Assembly (NCBI GenBank): GCA_028583605.1
Contig: CM053333.1
Coordinates: 30,669,302 to 30,733,301 of the forward strand
DNA from: Dastarcus helophoroides
Lineage: Eukaryota; Arthropoda; Insecta; Coleoptera; Bothrideridae
Direction: 5' to 3'
Length of the DNA stretch: 64,000 nucleotides
The position numbers were made by a program, and so were the translations under genes. The notes below the pieces were generated by a model. The model was given only the letters and a program-made list of their open reading frames with translations. It had not been told where the DNA came from and ran no database searches. Position 1 is the first letter of the stretch. Every line of letters begins with the position of its first letter. Of this stretch, positions 11,633 to 23,480 are shown one piece after another.

Positions 11633-11644
11633 TGTATATAGGAT

Positions 11645-13640
11645 TGAAAGTTGAAGCTAAGAGATCGTTTATGTGTAACAGAAATAGAATAGGAGACAGA
11701 ACAGACCCCTGAGGCACCCCTGCGTTAATCGCAAATGTCTCGGATGAGATGCCATCGACGCGACCTGAAGACATCTGTCAGCGAGAAAATTGGATATCAA
11801 ATGACAGAGTTCAGGAGGAAAACCATAAGATGTTAATTTGGTGAGAAGAGATCGGTGCCAGACTCTGTCGAAAGCGTTTGAGATATCCAATGCTACAATC
11901 CTAGCCTCACCATGTTTTTCCATAGCTGACTTACAGATATGAATAACATATGCCAGTAGATCGCCAGTGGAACGTTGTTGTCTAAAACCGTATTGCCTGT
12001 CGGAGATGATTCTATTTTCCTCCATACATTTGAGAATCTCGACCTTGATAACCTTTTCCATCATTTTAGATATAACGGGTAACAAAGATATAGGGCGCTA
12101 GTTGTTAGCCAGATTCCTTCATCCCTTTTTAGGAACAGGCTGCACTCTAGCAGATTTCCAGATGTTAGGGAATACATCTTTGTTGTAAGACAGTGTGAAC
12201 AATTTGCTTAGAACAGAAGTCAACTCTGGGGCGCACTTCTCAAGAACAATAGCGGGAATACCATCAAGGCCAAAAGTTTTCGAGGTGTCGAGCTCAAGGA
12301 GAATCTTTCTGATTGTGTGTTGTCTGAAAACAACTTCAGGCATCGAAGTGCCAACCTTAGGGAGAATAGGAGGTTTTGCGTTTCGAGAATCAAGATTGAA
12401 ATTTTCAGCAAACATTAAGGCTAACATGTCAGCCTTTTCCTTGGAGGTAGTAGCAATATTGCTATTTTCATCGAGTAAAGGTGGAAAATTTGAAGGAGTA
12501 AACTTCTTTCCAATCGACTTTGCAAATCCCCAAAAGGACCTGGAACCGTTTGGACAGTTGATAAGTCTCTAGCGCATTTTACGAACGAAATCACCTTTTG
12601 CCTCGTCAATAACCTGTTTACAAGAATTTCGTGCATCTACAAATATGGTCCGAGTCTCGACTGAGGGATTATTTCGCCAACGACGATTAGCGCGATTTTT
12701 GCAGGAGACAGCCCGAGCACATTTTTTACTAAACCAAAATTTACTGGGGGCAGACTTCTTTTGGGAGTGGGGAATTGAGCATTCCATACCAATCAGGATA
12801 GTTTTCGTGATGGATTCGGCGACTAAGGAAGGGTTGTCTGAGTTAAAGCAGACTTCCTGCCATGGGAAAGATAGAAAGATGCAAAGAAGTCTCTTAATTC
12901 TTCCCAGTTTGCAGAGTTAAAGTGCCCATACCTACGGGACTGCGTCTGGGAAGGAGATGGTATATGAAGCGAGCGAGAGGCTGCTACAAGCTTGTGATAT
13001 GAATTTCCAAGCGGTGATGTCACAAAGATTTTATACGAATTTGGTGAATTTGCGAGGAAAAGGTCGAGTAGATTAGGTTGATGGGTATCTGCATCAAGAA
13101 TTCTTGTGGGTTCCTCAACTAATTGCGATAGTCCACAAGTGATGGTTAAAGCCTCTGCCACCCTTCCCGCGTCGTCAGTTCGGGAAGAAAACCTTAACCA
13201 GGGGATGTTGTGTACGCTGAAGTCACCGAGAAAGACAATCTCAGTTTTTGGATAATTCATCTGTAGGTGATCAAAGGTTACGGAGAGATAAGAGAAGAGC
13301 TGTTTGTATAAGGAATCGTTTGGAGACAAATAAACTGAATAAATGAATATTACTTCGTTTTTGGAGCAGATTTTCAGCCAAATCACATCATGATCAGCAG
13401 ATTCTAGTGCTTCTTCTCATTGACAGGACAGGTCGCTTCGCGTAAAAGCACAAATTCCCCTCTTGTGTCAAAATTTTGTGTGCAAATCGTAGTTAGGGCA
13501 AAGCAAATGGACTGTATTGATGGATGGGGAGACTTGGGTTTCTGTCAGAGACAGCACATGGGGTCTTTCCTTTTGAAGGTGTTGATGAACCGAATTTAGA
13601 TTTGAGTTTAGAGCCCGAATGTTACAGAATTGAATTTTGA
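11645..13640 (-). pseudogene. LINE-A1 ORF2, endonuclease and RT N-terminal part
   Basis: Reading leftward on the minus strand, the gene begins with an AP-endonuclease domain (FCNIRALNSNLNSVHQHL, VLSLTETQ, then VYLSPNDSLYKQLF, IVFLGDFSVHN) and continues into the reverse transcriptase: LDTSKTFGLDGIPAIVLEKC, a degraded NNYRPISLLPV-like block, YGFRQQRSTGDLLAYV, VALDISNAFDRVWH and AGVPQGSVLSPILF. Several frameshifts and stops break it. The YADD box lies at the LINE-B junction. Confidence 0.85.
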
Positions 13641-13650
13641 ATATAAATTA

Positions 13651-14985
13651 CTACCAATTATTTCGTTTAAAAAAAGACTTAAGTCGATCTTATTACAAAG
13701 GACTCTATATAATATTAATGAATTTTATGAGAATTGTAGGTAATTGAACATTATTGTATATACATAAAGTTGTTCCGACAATCCATGTAAAAATTGCTGG
13801 AAAATATATTATTATTAATCTCGACTGATATATATATTTTATTGCCCCACTAGAGAGCCGAAATTTTAAAACAAAACACTCAGATTTTATCTAAAAACAA
13901 ATAATGGGAAAATTAAAGAAATTTATTAAAGAAAGATCTTGCAAACAATGTCGAAATTTTCCAGGAAAAAAGCTGTAATTTGTAAGAAAGTTCAAAAAAA
14001 TGTTTTTGAAAAAAGTCAAATTTTGTATATAGGACTAAATTTTTGGGTTCGAAATCAAAAAGTTGCTAAAGCTAAAATTTACTAGATGTCACTTTAATAT
14101 ATAAAGAGAAAGTTCCAGCATTTTCGAGTGCAAAAGTTGCAAATTTAAATAAACAGATCAAATTTACAGGAAAACTCATAAGAGAGAAATGCCAGATTTA
14201 ACACGAAACTTGCAAAAAACTCGAAAATTCGAAAATAAACTTGAAATTTATTTTAAAAATTCTAAAATTCTCTACTTAAAATCTTTAAGTTGAAATTTGA
14301 TAAAATCTCGAAAATTCTAATTTGGCTCAAAACTTTCGAAATTTAGACATAAATTCAACATTTTTTTAATATAAATTTAGTTTTTCCTTTGAAGTTTTTG
14401 CTTTAAACGAAATTTTGGACTTTCTCTGGTTTAGGCTTTTTCGTTCAAAATTTCTGTTTTTCCTCGATATTTTGAGTTCAAACTCGAAATAAAAAAAAAA
14501 TCCAGTTTAACCTCGGTATTTCTAGAAAAGTGCTAACTGAAAAAAAAACAACATTTTTCTAAAAGATGTTTTAAAATTTACATTTTAACATTAAAATATT
14601 AGGTTTAACCCTAAGAGCTGCTTCGAAAATATCCCTCAAAATGTCTAATAGATCAAAATTTTGAGAAAGCTATTAACATATTTTTCTTACTTTTTTGAGA
14701 TTTTGACTTTATTTTTGATACTACTAATTTAAATTTTTAATTTTTGTGTTTTTTTTTCAAAATTTCGAATTCATATTCAAACATAATCTAGAATTTATAC
14801 TATTTTGAATGAATTCTTGTTCTCGAACTTTAGACTTTTATCTTCAAACTGTAATTTTTTTTTATTTTTAAATTAAAACTTATTTAGAAAGTAAAAATTT
14901 TAAGTTTAAACTGATTCGAAATTTAAAAATGTCTAGAAAAAGTCGAAATATTGAGATTGAAACTAAAATTGTTAATAACAACAGT
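13651..14985. repeat. AT-rich degenerate repeat, no gene
   Basis: TTTCGAAATTT/AAAAGTCGAAAT-type degenerate sequence, like that at 1-4400 and 48440-50800. No gene is seen. Confidence 0.5.
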
Positions 14986-15277
14986 GATTTATGTTGCACC
15001 AACACGGATGTGTTGTGTTTGTGTAATCTCTGTAAGAAATTGCCTTAAATAGTGATTAAATCAGCAAATTAATGTATGATTTTTTAAAGGCATAAAAGAT
15101 AATCGATATACTCAGTAGTGAACTATTTAAATGAACTTAAAAGTGAATTAAAACGGTCAAAGGTGATTATAGTTATTGTGAATGTACAAAAAGAAGCAAC
15201 GATTTTAAGCACAAAAAACTATCAAATAAGGTGTGAACTGATAAAAGGCCGGCACAGGCGTGCGGGCAATATTAAAC

Positions 15278-16341
15278 ATGATATGTAAAATATGTGATGA
15301 AGAAGTTAGAAGAGGCCAGAAAAATATAAATTGTGATATATGTCAGGAATATCTCCATTTAAAATGTGCAGGAATAACTGAGGAAGATTCTAAAATTATA
15401 GTAGCGAAGAAACAAATAAAGTATGTATGTAATTCTTGTGACAGAAATCAGGGATGTACAATAAACAATTTAATGAAGCAAATGTATGATTTAAAAGAAG
15501 CATTTAAAAAATGTATGACTGTTGTGGAAGAAAATAATAGCATTTTAAAAAGAAGGGAGGAAAAAAAAATGACAATAGTGAAAATAAAAAGGTTTCTTAT
15601 GCGAATATGTTGAAGAAAGAAAACGATAAAATTATGATAAAACCAAAAGAAGATCAACATTGTATCAAAACGGCAGAAGAAATAAAAAGAACAATAAATC
15701 CAGTTAAATTAGCAGTGGGGATTGAAAACGTAACAAATTTAAAGAATGGTAGTGTTATAATCAGTTGCAATGATAAAACAGCGAAAGAAAAGTTAAAAAG
15801 TCAAGTAGAGCATGAACTTGGGGAAAAATATCAAGTTGAGGATGTTAAATACAAACAGCCGAAAACTATTCTAATAAACGTTGAATCAGAGTATATTCAT
15901 AAAACAGACGAGGAAATAATTAAAGATTTAACGGATCAAAATGACGTCGACGATGAGACAGTACAAAAACTGAGGGTATTAAAGAAGTATCAGGGAAAGA
16001 ATAAACGAAATTGTGGGAATATTATTTTTGAAATAAATGGAAAATATTTGGCAAATTTAATTGATCGTAAAAGCCTCTTTATTGGATGGAGGCAATGTAT
16101 TGTTTTCGAGTACCATGCAGTCCTCCGCTGCTTCAATTGTGGGGGTTATAACCACTTTAAGGACAAATGTACAAAACCTCTGACGTGTACACGATGTGCA
16201 GGTGAGCACAGAATTCATGAATGTAATGAGAATAATGTCATAAAATGTATCAACTGTTTTAATGCTGTGCAAAAAACAAAATTAAATCTGGATTATATGC
16301 ACGCTGCCACTGATAGGAGTTGTCCCTGTTATATAAGATAA
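15278..16341 (+). pseudogene. LINE-C ORF1: PHD finger plus CCHC knuckles, frameshifted
   Basis: The ATG at 15278 gives MICKICDEE and a C4HC3 PHD-like finger: CKIC, CDIC, HLKC and CNSC. A coiled, lysine-rich stretch follows, then a frameshift in the nine-A run at 15561-15569. The second frame contains an RRM-like middle part (NPVKLAVGIENVTNLKNG) and zinc knuckles CFNCGGYNHFKDKC and CTRCAGEHRIHEC. PHD fingers and CCHC knuckles are known from ORF1 proteins of CR1-type LINEs, where they bind the element RNA. One base change in the A run separates the two parts. Confidence 0.8.
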
Positions 16342-16387
16342 TTAAAAAAAGAAACTGATAAAATTGATTATTGGACATAGCAATTAA

Positions 16388-19189
16388 ATGATAGCAAAAG
16401 TATTGTCTACCTTAATTGTCAAGGTTTTCTAAATAATAAATGTAATATAGAGATTTTAACAGATAAATGGAAACCGATTGTAATGTGTTTAGCAGAAACT
16501 CATATTGATACAGACATTGAAAATAAAGAAGTAGAAATTAGTAATTATAATTTTGTAAAATGTGATACTGAAAACAGAAGGACAGGTGGTGTAATGATTA
16601 TGACACATAATAGCCATAACTTTAGAACATGTTACAAAAAATATATAAAAGATTACTTATGGATTCTAGCAATTGACATCAAAATAAAGAGTAGAAATCA
16701 TATAATATCTGTCCTGTATCGATCACCAAAATGTAATGATAATTTATTCATGATGGAGTATGAAGAGTTTTTAGATATAATATGCGAATATCCATATATA
16801 CAGATTATAGGCGGAGACTTTAATTATGACATCAAACTGTAGTTTTTATGGGAATAAATATATTGAACTAAACATGCAATACGGGTTAAGGCAACTTGTT
16901 ACAGAACACACTCGAATTACAGCAAACAGTAAAACTTTAATTGACCACATCATTTCCAATGAAAAAAATTTAAGGCATCAAGTGCATCACACACCTAAAA
17001 TAAGTGATCATAGCATTATATCTATAAACATTGACACAAGTAAACCGAAGGGTGTTGAAATAATTAAATACAGGAACACAAAAAACTATAATAAAGGTGT
17101 GTTTCAAGAACAACTATTTGATACACACTGGGATAATAATGGTAACGTAGATGATATGTCACAGAGATTTGTTAGTACGCTAACTAATATAATAAATGAA
17201 ATGTGTCCAATTCTAGAATCAACAATAAAGACGAAAAGCAAGGATAAGAAGTGGATAACAGCAAGCATAATTGAAAAAATGAGAATTAGAGACGACAAAT
17301 ATAAAATTGCATGTATAACTGGAACACATTGTGACTGGAACCAATATAAACGTGCAAGGAATGATGTTACTAATCAGATTAGACGAGATAAAGAACACTT
17401 CTTTAAAAATAATTTAGACACATCAAATTCCAAACAGCTATGGAAGAGTTTAAAAGATTTACTACCAATGAAAAGAAAACATAATAATTCTCGAGATGAA
17501 ATTAAATTTGTTCATAAAACTGCTTATGGTGATGTTGAAATTGCTAAACAATTCAATGAGTATTTTGTTCACAGTATAAAGGAAATAGTGGAAGGTATAA
17601 ATAAATACAGCGATAAGGAGAGTCTCATTCAGAAAATAAGAACTTATGATATTTTTGATAAATTTAAAAAAATTGATATGAAAATTTTAAAAAGTTACAT
17701 AGGTGTGCGAAAATATAGTACTAACTTAGAAACTGGAATTTCAAGCATTTTTTTACGTGATTGCTGTGAATGTGTAGGAAATCGTATGTTGGACATAATA
17801 AATGAATCATTGGGTTCTGGCAAATTTCCTGAAGATGGGAAAATATCAACCGTAGTACCTGTGCAGAAAATTGAAAATACCCTGAAGTGTGAAGAATTTC
17901 GCCCAATAAATACAGTACCATGTTACGAAAAATTACTAGAACTGGCGGTGAAAGATCAACTAATAAATTATTGTGATGAAAACCCTATAATAGTGCCAAA
18001 TCAGTCAGGTTTCAGGTCCAAAAATTCCTGTGAGTCGGTTATTACAAGTGTTTGTGACAGCTGGTTAAAAGCGATAGACAAAGGGGAAATCATAATTGCA
18101 GCGTTCTTAGATTTTCGGAGGGCATTTGAAACAATACATAGAAATTTACTCTTGGACAAAACGAACAAAATGGGTATTCGTGGTCAAATCTTAGAATGGT
18201 TTAAATTATATTTGTGTAATAGAAAACGGAAGGTAAAATATAATAATGTTGCATCTGAATATATTGTAAACAACTGGGGAATACCCCAGGGTACGGTGCT
18301 TGGTCCTCTTCTCTTCATATTGTAAACATTGTTAATTATAGTAATACTTATCTGTTTGCTGATGATACAATGATATTTATTAGCGGCACTAATGTAAAAG
18401 AAATGCTATACAAGTTACAAACAGATCTTGATAGTATCTATAAGTGGTTATGCGATAATAATTTGGCTATCAATACTAAAAAAAGTAAGTTCATTGTAAT
18501 TGGATCGAAATATAAGTTAGGTTTGTTAAAGGATGTAATAAATGTAAAAATCAACAATACGGAGCTTGAGAGGGTAAAGGAAATAAAATACTTAGGAGTG
18601 TTTCTTGACCAGCACTTAAATTTTGAAAAACATGTCAATTATCTAATGGGGAAAATGTCAAAAAAAAGTGGGGTTCCTTAATCGCATAAGTAAAGATCTT
18701 AGTATGCATATTAGAATTCTATTATACAATGCAATAGTATTGCCCCACTTGGAATTTTGTTCTGCAATATTGTTTAATGTTACACAAAACGAAATGCAAA
18801 AAATACAAAAAATTCAAAATCGCGCAATGAGAGGTATATTAAAATGCAATAGATACACACTTGTTTTGACAATGATGCATGTTTTGAATTTTATGTGTGT
18901 TAAGCAGAAAGTCATTTTTTCCACATTTAAATTTATTTATAAAATAAAACATGATATTCAACCAGAGTATATAATAAAAAATGTTAAATATACATCGGAA
19001 GTTCATGAGTACGATACAAGAAATCGAGGAAATTTTTATGTAGAAGCTTGTGAAAGATGTAAAATATTTAATAGTATTTTTTACAAAGGACTAATATACT
19101 TTAATGAATTACCGAAGGAACTAAAAAATTGTGCGAGTTTTTCTAGATTTAAGATGTTATATTCAAAGTATATAAAAACCAAGTATTAA
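16388..19189 (+). pseudogene. LINE-C ORF2: endonuclease and reverse transcriptase, frameshifted
   Basis: The first part is an AP-endonuclease: SIVYLNCQGF, CLAETHID, VLYRSPKCNDN, IIGGDFNYD, then SDHSIISINI after a frameshift near 16835. The reverse transcriptase follows with EFRPINTVPCYEKLLE, NQSGFRSKNSCESVI, AAFLDFRRAFETIH, WGIPQGTVLGPLLF and FADDTMIF. Frameshifts fall near 18320, between the PQG and FADD boxes, and near 18670. The C-terminal part (PHLEFCSAILFN, KIQNRAMRGILKC, FNELPKELKNC) is intact to the TAA at 19187. All catalytic RT aspartates are present once the frames are followed. Confidence 0.85.
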
Positions 19190-19318
19190 TTCTATTTGTA
19201 TTCTATTTCATCTATGTACAGAGTTTACAGGTTTTAATTTAATTTAATTTAATTCAATTTAATTTAACTTTCAATGCTGATCTAATGTAATGTTGTGAAT
19301 GTTAAATAGCTTATGCTA

Positions 19319-19331
19319 AATAAATGCTATT
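19319..19331. repeat. target-site duplication of LINE-D (left)
   Basis: AATAAATGCTATT is repeated exactly at 21025-21037. The left copy follows the LINE-C 3' untranslated region, and the right copy continues into the ATT-rich LINE-C tail. Confidence 0.85.
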
Positions 19332-19432
19332 CTGGATTCTGGATTCGTTGTGGGTTGCCTAAAATTTAGGCCAGCACTTAGGCCACCCTTTCCGGGCCCA
19401 TTGTGCTATCCCCGTGATTGAGGTGTCCTTGG

Positions 19433-20392
19433 TCATTCATTCAGCCACCCAACCTTGTTGAGAAACTGAAGAACGTCCCTTGGATGCGCCTCTCTCAAAC
19501 TGGCCACACTAGGCCAGAAGTCCCCCAGCGTGGATCCTCTGATTGATGCTAGTGCCGGGCAGTGACACATCACGTGCTCGACACTCTCATCTTCTTCTAA
19601 GCACCCTCTGCAGCTCGGGTCGTTTATGATTCCCATTCTGTGGAGGTGTTTGTTTAATCGACAGTGACCTGTCCATATCCCTACAAGTTTCCTGAGATTA
19701 TTCCTTGAGAGTTGTAGGCATAGTTTTGCCCTTTCCCTGCACGGCATTCTAATGAATGCGTGAGTTTGTCGGCATGTTGTTATTGATGCCCATAAGGCTT
19801 TGTGTTTACGATAAGTTTCTTCGTTAAGTAGGGATCTTACGGTTGATCTTGCCAGGGGAAGGGTTGGTTCTGGTCCAACGAATTGTCCCTCCGAACCCTT
19901 CCTCGCCAGTTTGTCAGCGCGTTCGTTTCCCTCTTTCCCAGAATGTCCTTTGATCCATATTAGATCAATTGCATTCTCTTGTGATAGACGTTCTAGAGCT
20001 AGGTGGCAATTCCATACCAGCACTGAGTTTGTTTTCACATTCCTCAGGGCCTTAAGGGCTGCCTGGCTGTCCGTCTTTATTTGGATATATTTACCTGTAA
20101 TGTTCAGTTGCGTCATTTGTTCGGCGCTATATAAAATTCCCAACATCTCCGCTTGAAAGATTGTTGAGTATTTATCTAGCTTAATACTTACACTTAGGTT
20201 CAGGTCTTCCGAGAAGATTCCTGTTCCAGTGCCCGTTTTTGTTTTCGATCCATCCGTGTATATACTTACCTCTGGTATCCTTGCTTGTACTTCCTCCATT
20301 TTTATACCGTAGGATTTTGTGAAGTTATATTTCACCAGTAGATGGTCCATCGGCGCATCCAGAATAGGTACCTTTTGGAACGCCTCCTCCAT
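19433..20392 (-). CDS. LINE-D RNase H and C-terminal zinc motif
   Basis: An uninterrupted frame of 319 codons. RNase H residues are complete: D in IYTDGSKTKTG, E in FQAEMLGIL, D in IKTDSQAALK and D in GNERADKLA. The C-terminal part carries a C-C-H-C motif, CRGCLEEDESVEHVMCHC, found near the end of I/R1/LOA-type ORF2 proteins. The ATG at 20390-20392 overlaps the stop of the upstream RT frame (TAATG). It encodes only the last third of a LINE ORF2, so it cannot act alone. Confidence 0.85.
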   Translation of the reverse strand: MEEAFQKVPILDAPMDHLLVKYNFTKSYGIKMEEVQARIPEVSIYTDGSKTKTGTGTGIFSEDLNLSVSIKLDKYSTIFQAEMLGILYSAEQMTQLNITGKYIQIKTDSQAALKALRNVKTNSVLVWNCHLALERLSQENAIDLIWIKGHSGKEGNERADKLARKGSEGQFVGPEPTLPLARSTVRSLLNEETYRKHKALWASITTCRQTHAFIRMPCRERAKLCLQLSRNNLRKLVGIWTGHCRLNKHLHRMGIINDPSCRGCLEEDESVEHVMCHCPALASIRGSTLGDFWPSVASLREAHPRDVLQFLNKVGWLNE

Positions 20393-21012
20393 TATGCGCC
20401 GGTGATCCCCTCAAGAAATATGTCGAGAGGTGGCAGGCACAAGATCGCCTCCATTGCTGCTGTTGGAGTGGATTTCATTGCTCCTATCACTGCCAGACAC
20501 GCTAGTCTCTGGATGTGATTTAGCTTTTGTTTTATAGTGGTGCACTTTGTCTTTGGCCACCAAACTATAACTCCGTAGCTTACAATTGGTCTGATGACTG
20601 CCGTGTATAGCCAAAAGGTCACCTTAGGGAATAACCCCCAAGACCTCCCGATGGCCCCACGGCATTGCCAGAAGATCTTGTAAGCTTTGTTTAATTTATT
20701 TTCAATGTGGTACTTCCAGCTCAGTTTGCTGTCAAGTTCAATACCAAGGTATTTCACTCGATTTGACAACCCGAGTTGGGTTCCCATGAGTTTGGGAAAT
20801 TTTAGTCGTGAAATTTTATTTGTGAAAAGGACCATTTCCGTCTTTGCAGGATTTGCTGCTAGGGAATGTTCTTTGCACCATTTCTCGACTATATATAAGG
20901 CGCCTTGCATTAACTCGAAGAGTACTCCCTCGTGTTTACCTGAAAGCAGAATGGTTATATCATCTGCGTAGCCAATTGTATAGAGACCCCGATCATTGAG
21001 TTTTCGGATAAG
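20392..21012 (-). pseudogene. LINE-D reverse transcriptase, C-terminal part
   Basis: The minus strand reads DDLIRKLNDRGLYTIGYADD with the YADD catalytic box, then EKWCKEHSLAANPAKTEMV, KYLGIELDSKLSWKYHI, VIRPIVSYGVIVWW and LNHIQRLACLAVIGAMKST, the usual order of RT palm end, thumb and connection in I/R1-type LINEs. The frame is open from the truncation to the TAA at 20392-20394. That stop overlaps the ATG of the next frame as TAATG. In related LINEs these parts form one protein, so this is probably a one-base frameshift. Confidence 0.85.
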
Positions 21013-21060
21013 GTCATCCGCTATAATAAATGCTATTATTATTATTATAATAATATCGGT

Positions 21061-23400
21061 TTGGTTTTTCGAAATTTTGTTTTGATCATATTCAAGACCT
21101 TCGATTCATCAAGCTTCCATAAAGAATATGCCACTGGTATAAACATTAGTAGATTAGGTTTGGTTAAGTAATACAATCCTAATTTTGGTTTTCTTCATTC
21201 CAGAAATTATGGATCCAGCATTGAAACTGGTAATTATTTAATTCAATACATATTAAATAAATATTTTCATTTTAAACTTTAATGTTTCTTAATGAATTTG
21301 GTGACTCTAGTAAAAAATAGAAACGTAAGCACAGATAGGTAGACTTTTACGTAAATTAAGAATTAAGCATCTGTAAATGAAGACAAAAGGATAACAATGA
21401 CGCAGACAGAGCAATAAATATAAATATTATTGAAACAAATTTAGCACGTTAAAACTTTACAAATGGTTATCAAATAATGAAATTTGTATGTAAATAATAA
21501 AAGACTATTCATTTCATTTCCATAGAAGTTCTACCTTCAGCTGTCCACCCATTTATTATTTCTTATTATTATATGAAATATTGAAATGACACATTGTAAT
21601 TTTCATACATTTTATGAAGAAATAGTTATGATGCTTTATTTTTCTTTCAATTTCAATTTCTGTATAAAATGTATCGACTAAAAGTATTTGATGAAATGAC
21701 ATTTTTAACGGGAACACTTATATAATATATATATTTATTTTAAACAGATTAAACAAATTTGGAACTACCAGAACATTTGGAAGTTTTATTTTGCACATCA
21801 ATAAATAGTTTTTTCTTAGCTTAAGTACTAGTTTTTGTTGTTTCTATGGCAAGCAAAAATATTAATTTATTAGTTGCTATTGACGTATTACGTAAAGATG
21901 AATGACGTTGACCAATATTCATTCGTTAGAAAAGGCAAATGTTTTGCATAATTTAATTTTTGCCGCTGGACTTTGATCAACAGAAACTCTGTTATGGTTT
22001 TGCATTTTAAACTGTGACCTTTGTTACTCAAAATTCTTGGAATTATGTTTTAACTTCAATTAGGGTAATCATTACTACAAAATGATTACTCAATTTATAC
22101 ATTATTGCACGTTTGTTTAATTCGCTAACAAATTTACAAATTGAAATTGAGAAACTAATCGCTGTTGTTTAGACTCTTAAACATATCTTAAATTTGCAAT
22201 TGCCTTGTTGATTTTTTACGGTTGTTTTATCAATTTAAAATTAACTCAATTGCAGACTTAAATAATAAATTTATGCAAGGATAAATAATCACTTACTTTG
22301 TACGGAAAAGAAGAACATAAAAAAATGTGTAATGTATTATGTCCATTATCAAAGCTAAAATCATTTATTATGTTTTTATCGTCAAATGCCAAGCGAAACC
22401 GAGTTAACTACATATACAAATCAATTAATAAATAATTTACTATTGTATGAAAAAATAGAATCCACTGCAATAATTGTATTACTGTTTTTACGCCCTTTTT
22501 ATGTATGCTATCCATTTCCTTGTAAATTGCAAAACATTAGAAAAATAAAAAATGAAGAAAATTTATTATGTGTTATATACACTAAATCAATTAGAAGTAC
22601 TACCGTTGTAATTGCCATCGTTAGGGAAAATCATTATGTTGTTTATATTACTGTTATTACAAATCAAATACTAATGATTCAATTCATTAACTAGACTTAG
22701 ATACTAGTTTTTAATAATTACATACTCATTCGACTCTTTTAAATATATGGTAATATATAATTAATTTTTATCAAATATTTTTTCACAAAGTCAAAAGGGG
22801 TTAGGAGATCAGAAATTTTAGATTTATTGTATGCATGAATTAAAGTGGAGATAACTGGTAAAAGAAATTGAATTCGGACCAGAAATCAACTCAGCCCAGC
22901 ATATTTTGGATGATTATCAACTGGATCACTTGCAGTTATCATTAAAATAAATTAAAACACCACTTCAACTTGTTGACATAATAGTTCGTTTTATTAATTA
23001 CGGAATGACTAATTAGGAGAAATTGATAAATTACTAATATATTCAAAAGGAATTATAAAATAAATTTAATCACACGGTTACTAGTAATTTTTATTTTAGA
23101 AAAATAATATAAAAAATATTGAGTAGATTGCTTTCTCTAAATAAATATAACATTTGTTGTCCGCTTAGAACACTAATTTTGAAAGTGGAACAGTAGGGGA
23201 TAGTATCGCCGGGTCAGTTGCGTCCGAAGTTGCTTAATTACTGTCCGGAGTAGCGTCAATTGCGTCCTGCGATCTGGTAAGGAGTTAGGTCGATTGCGTC
23301 CTGTTTACCTATTCTCTAATAATTAACTCATTAGGAAATGCCAAATTGCACTAATGGCGTAATTAGGGCATAGGGTGAAGTGATTCTTATTCGTATAGAG
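21061..23400. other. AT-rich DNA, nothing recognised
   Basis: About 2.3 kb without a gene that I can support. A 102-codon frame at 22386-22694 has no domain and is low in complexity. A cluster of TTGCGTCC motifs at 23218-23301 is described as a finding. Confidence 0.5.
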
Positions 23401-23480
23401 CAGGGGTCGTCAAACTTTTAAGCCAAAAGAGCCATCCGCAATGAAAAAAATTGGTTTCGTGATTTTCAAAGAGCCACAAG
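23401..23480. repeat. solitary hAT-like terminus
   Basis: CAGGGGTCGTCAAACTTTT followed by AGCCAAAAGAGCCA and a second GAGCCACAAG resembles the left end of hAT-type non-autonomous elements (CAGGGGTCGGCAAACTTTTT-like). No opposite end or target duplication is visible nearby, so the element is truncated or decayed. Confidence 0.5.

Larger units (their letters stand above)
9086..13650 (-). mobile_element. LINE-A1, jockey/CR1-like LINE split by LINE-B
   Basis: This is a minus-strand non-LTR retrotransposon whose 3' end lies at the left. The 3' terminus reads GGGGTTACCC, a CTTTGCGAGTGGATTAAA-like segment and an A-rich tail, and is shared by LINE-A2, A3 and A4. It retains endonuclease and reverse transcriptase but no ORF1, so it is 5'-truncated near 13645. 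LINE-B (10016-11632) was inserted later. The joined halves match LINE-A3 without a gap. Confidence 0.85.
19332..21024 (-). mobile_element. LINE-D, 5'-truncated I/R1-type LINE in the LINE-C tail
   Basis: A minus-strand LINE bounded by a 13-bp exact duplication. Its 3' end, at the left, finishes with two copies of AATCCAG. It is truncated just upstream of the YADD box, which lies at about 20955-20966. It carries RT thumb, RNase H and a C-terminal zinc-binding motif. It is a different family from LINE-B despite the same domain plan. Confidence 0.85.
14986..21060 (+). mobile_element. LINE-C, near full-length CR1/jockey-like LINE
   Basis: A plus-strand LINE with both ORFs. It begins about 14986, where AT-rich repeat gives way to a leader, and its 3' end reads AATAAATGCTATT followed by an ATT-rich tail. 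LINE-D (19332-21024) sits in that tail, so the tail is found again at 21025-21060. ORF1 carries a PHD-like finger and CCHC knuckles, ORF2 an endonuclease and reverse transcriptase. Each ORF has only a few frameshifts, so the copy is fairly young. Confidence 0.8.

Noticed and set aside
19239..19267. (TTTAA)n pentanucleotide run as a satellite
   Set aside because: It has only about five imperfect units within the LINE-C 3' untranslated region, so it is too short to be notable.
22386..22694. 102-codon open frame as a small host gene
   Set aside because: No recognisable domain, AT-driven amino acid use, and no flanking gene structure. It is expected by chance in AT-rich DNA.
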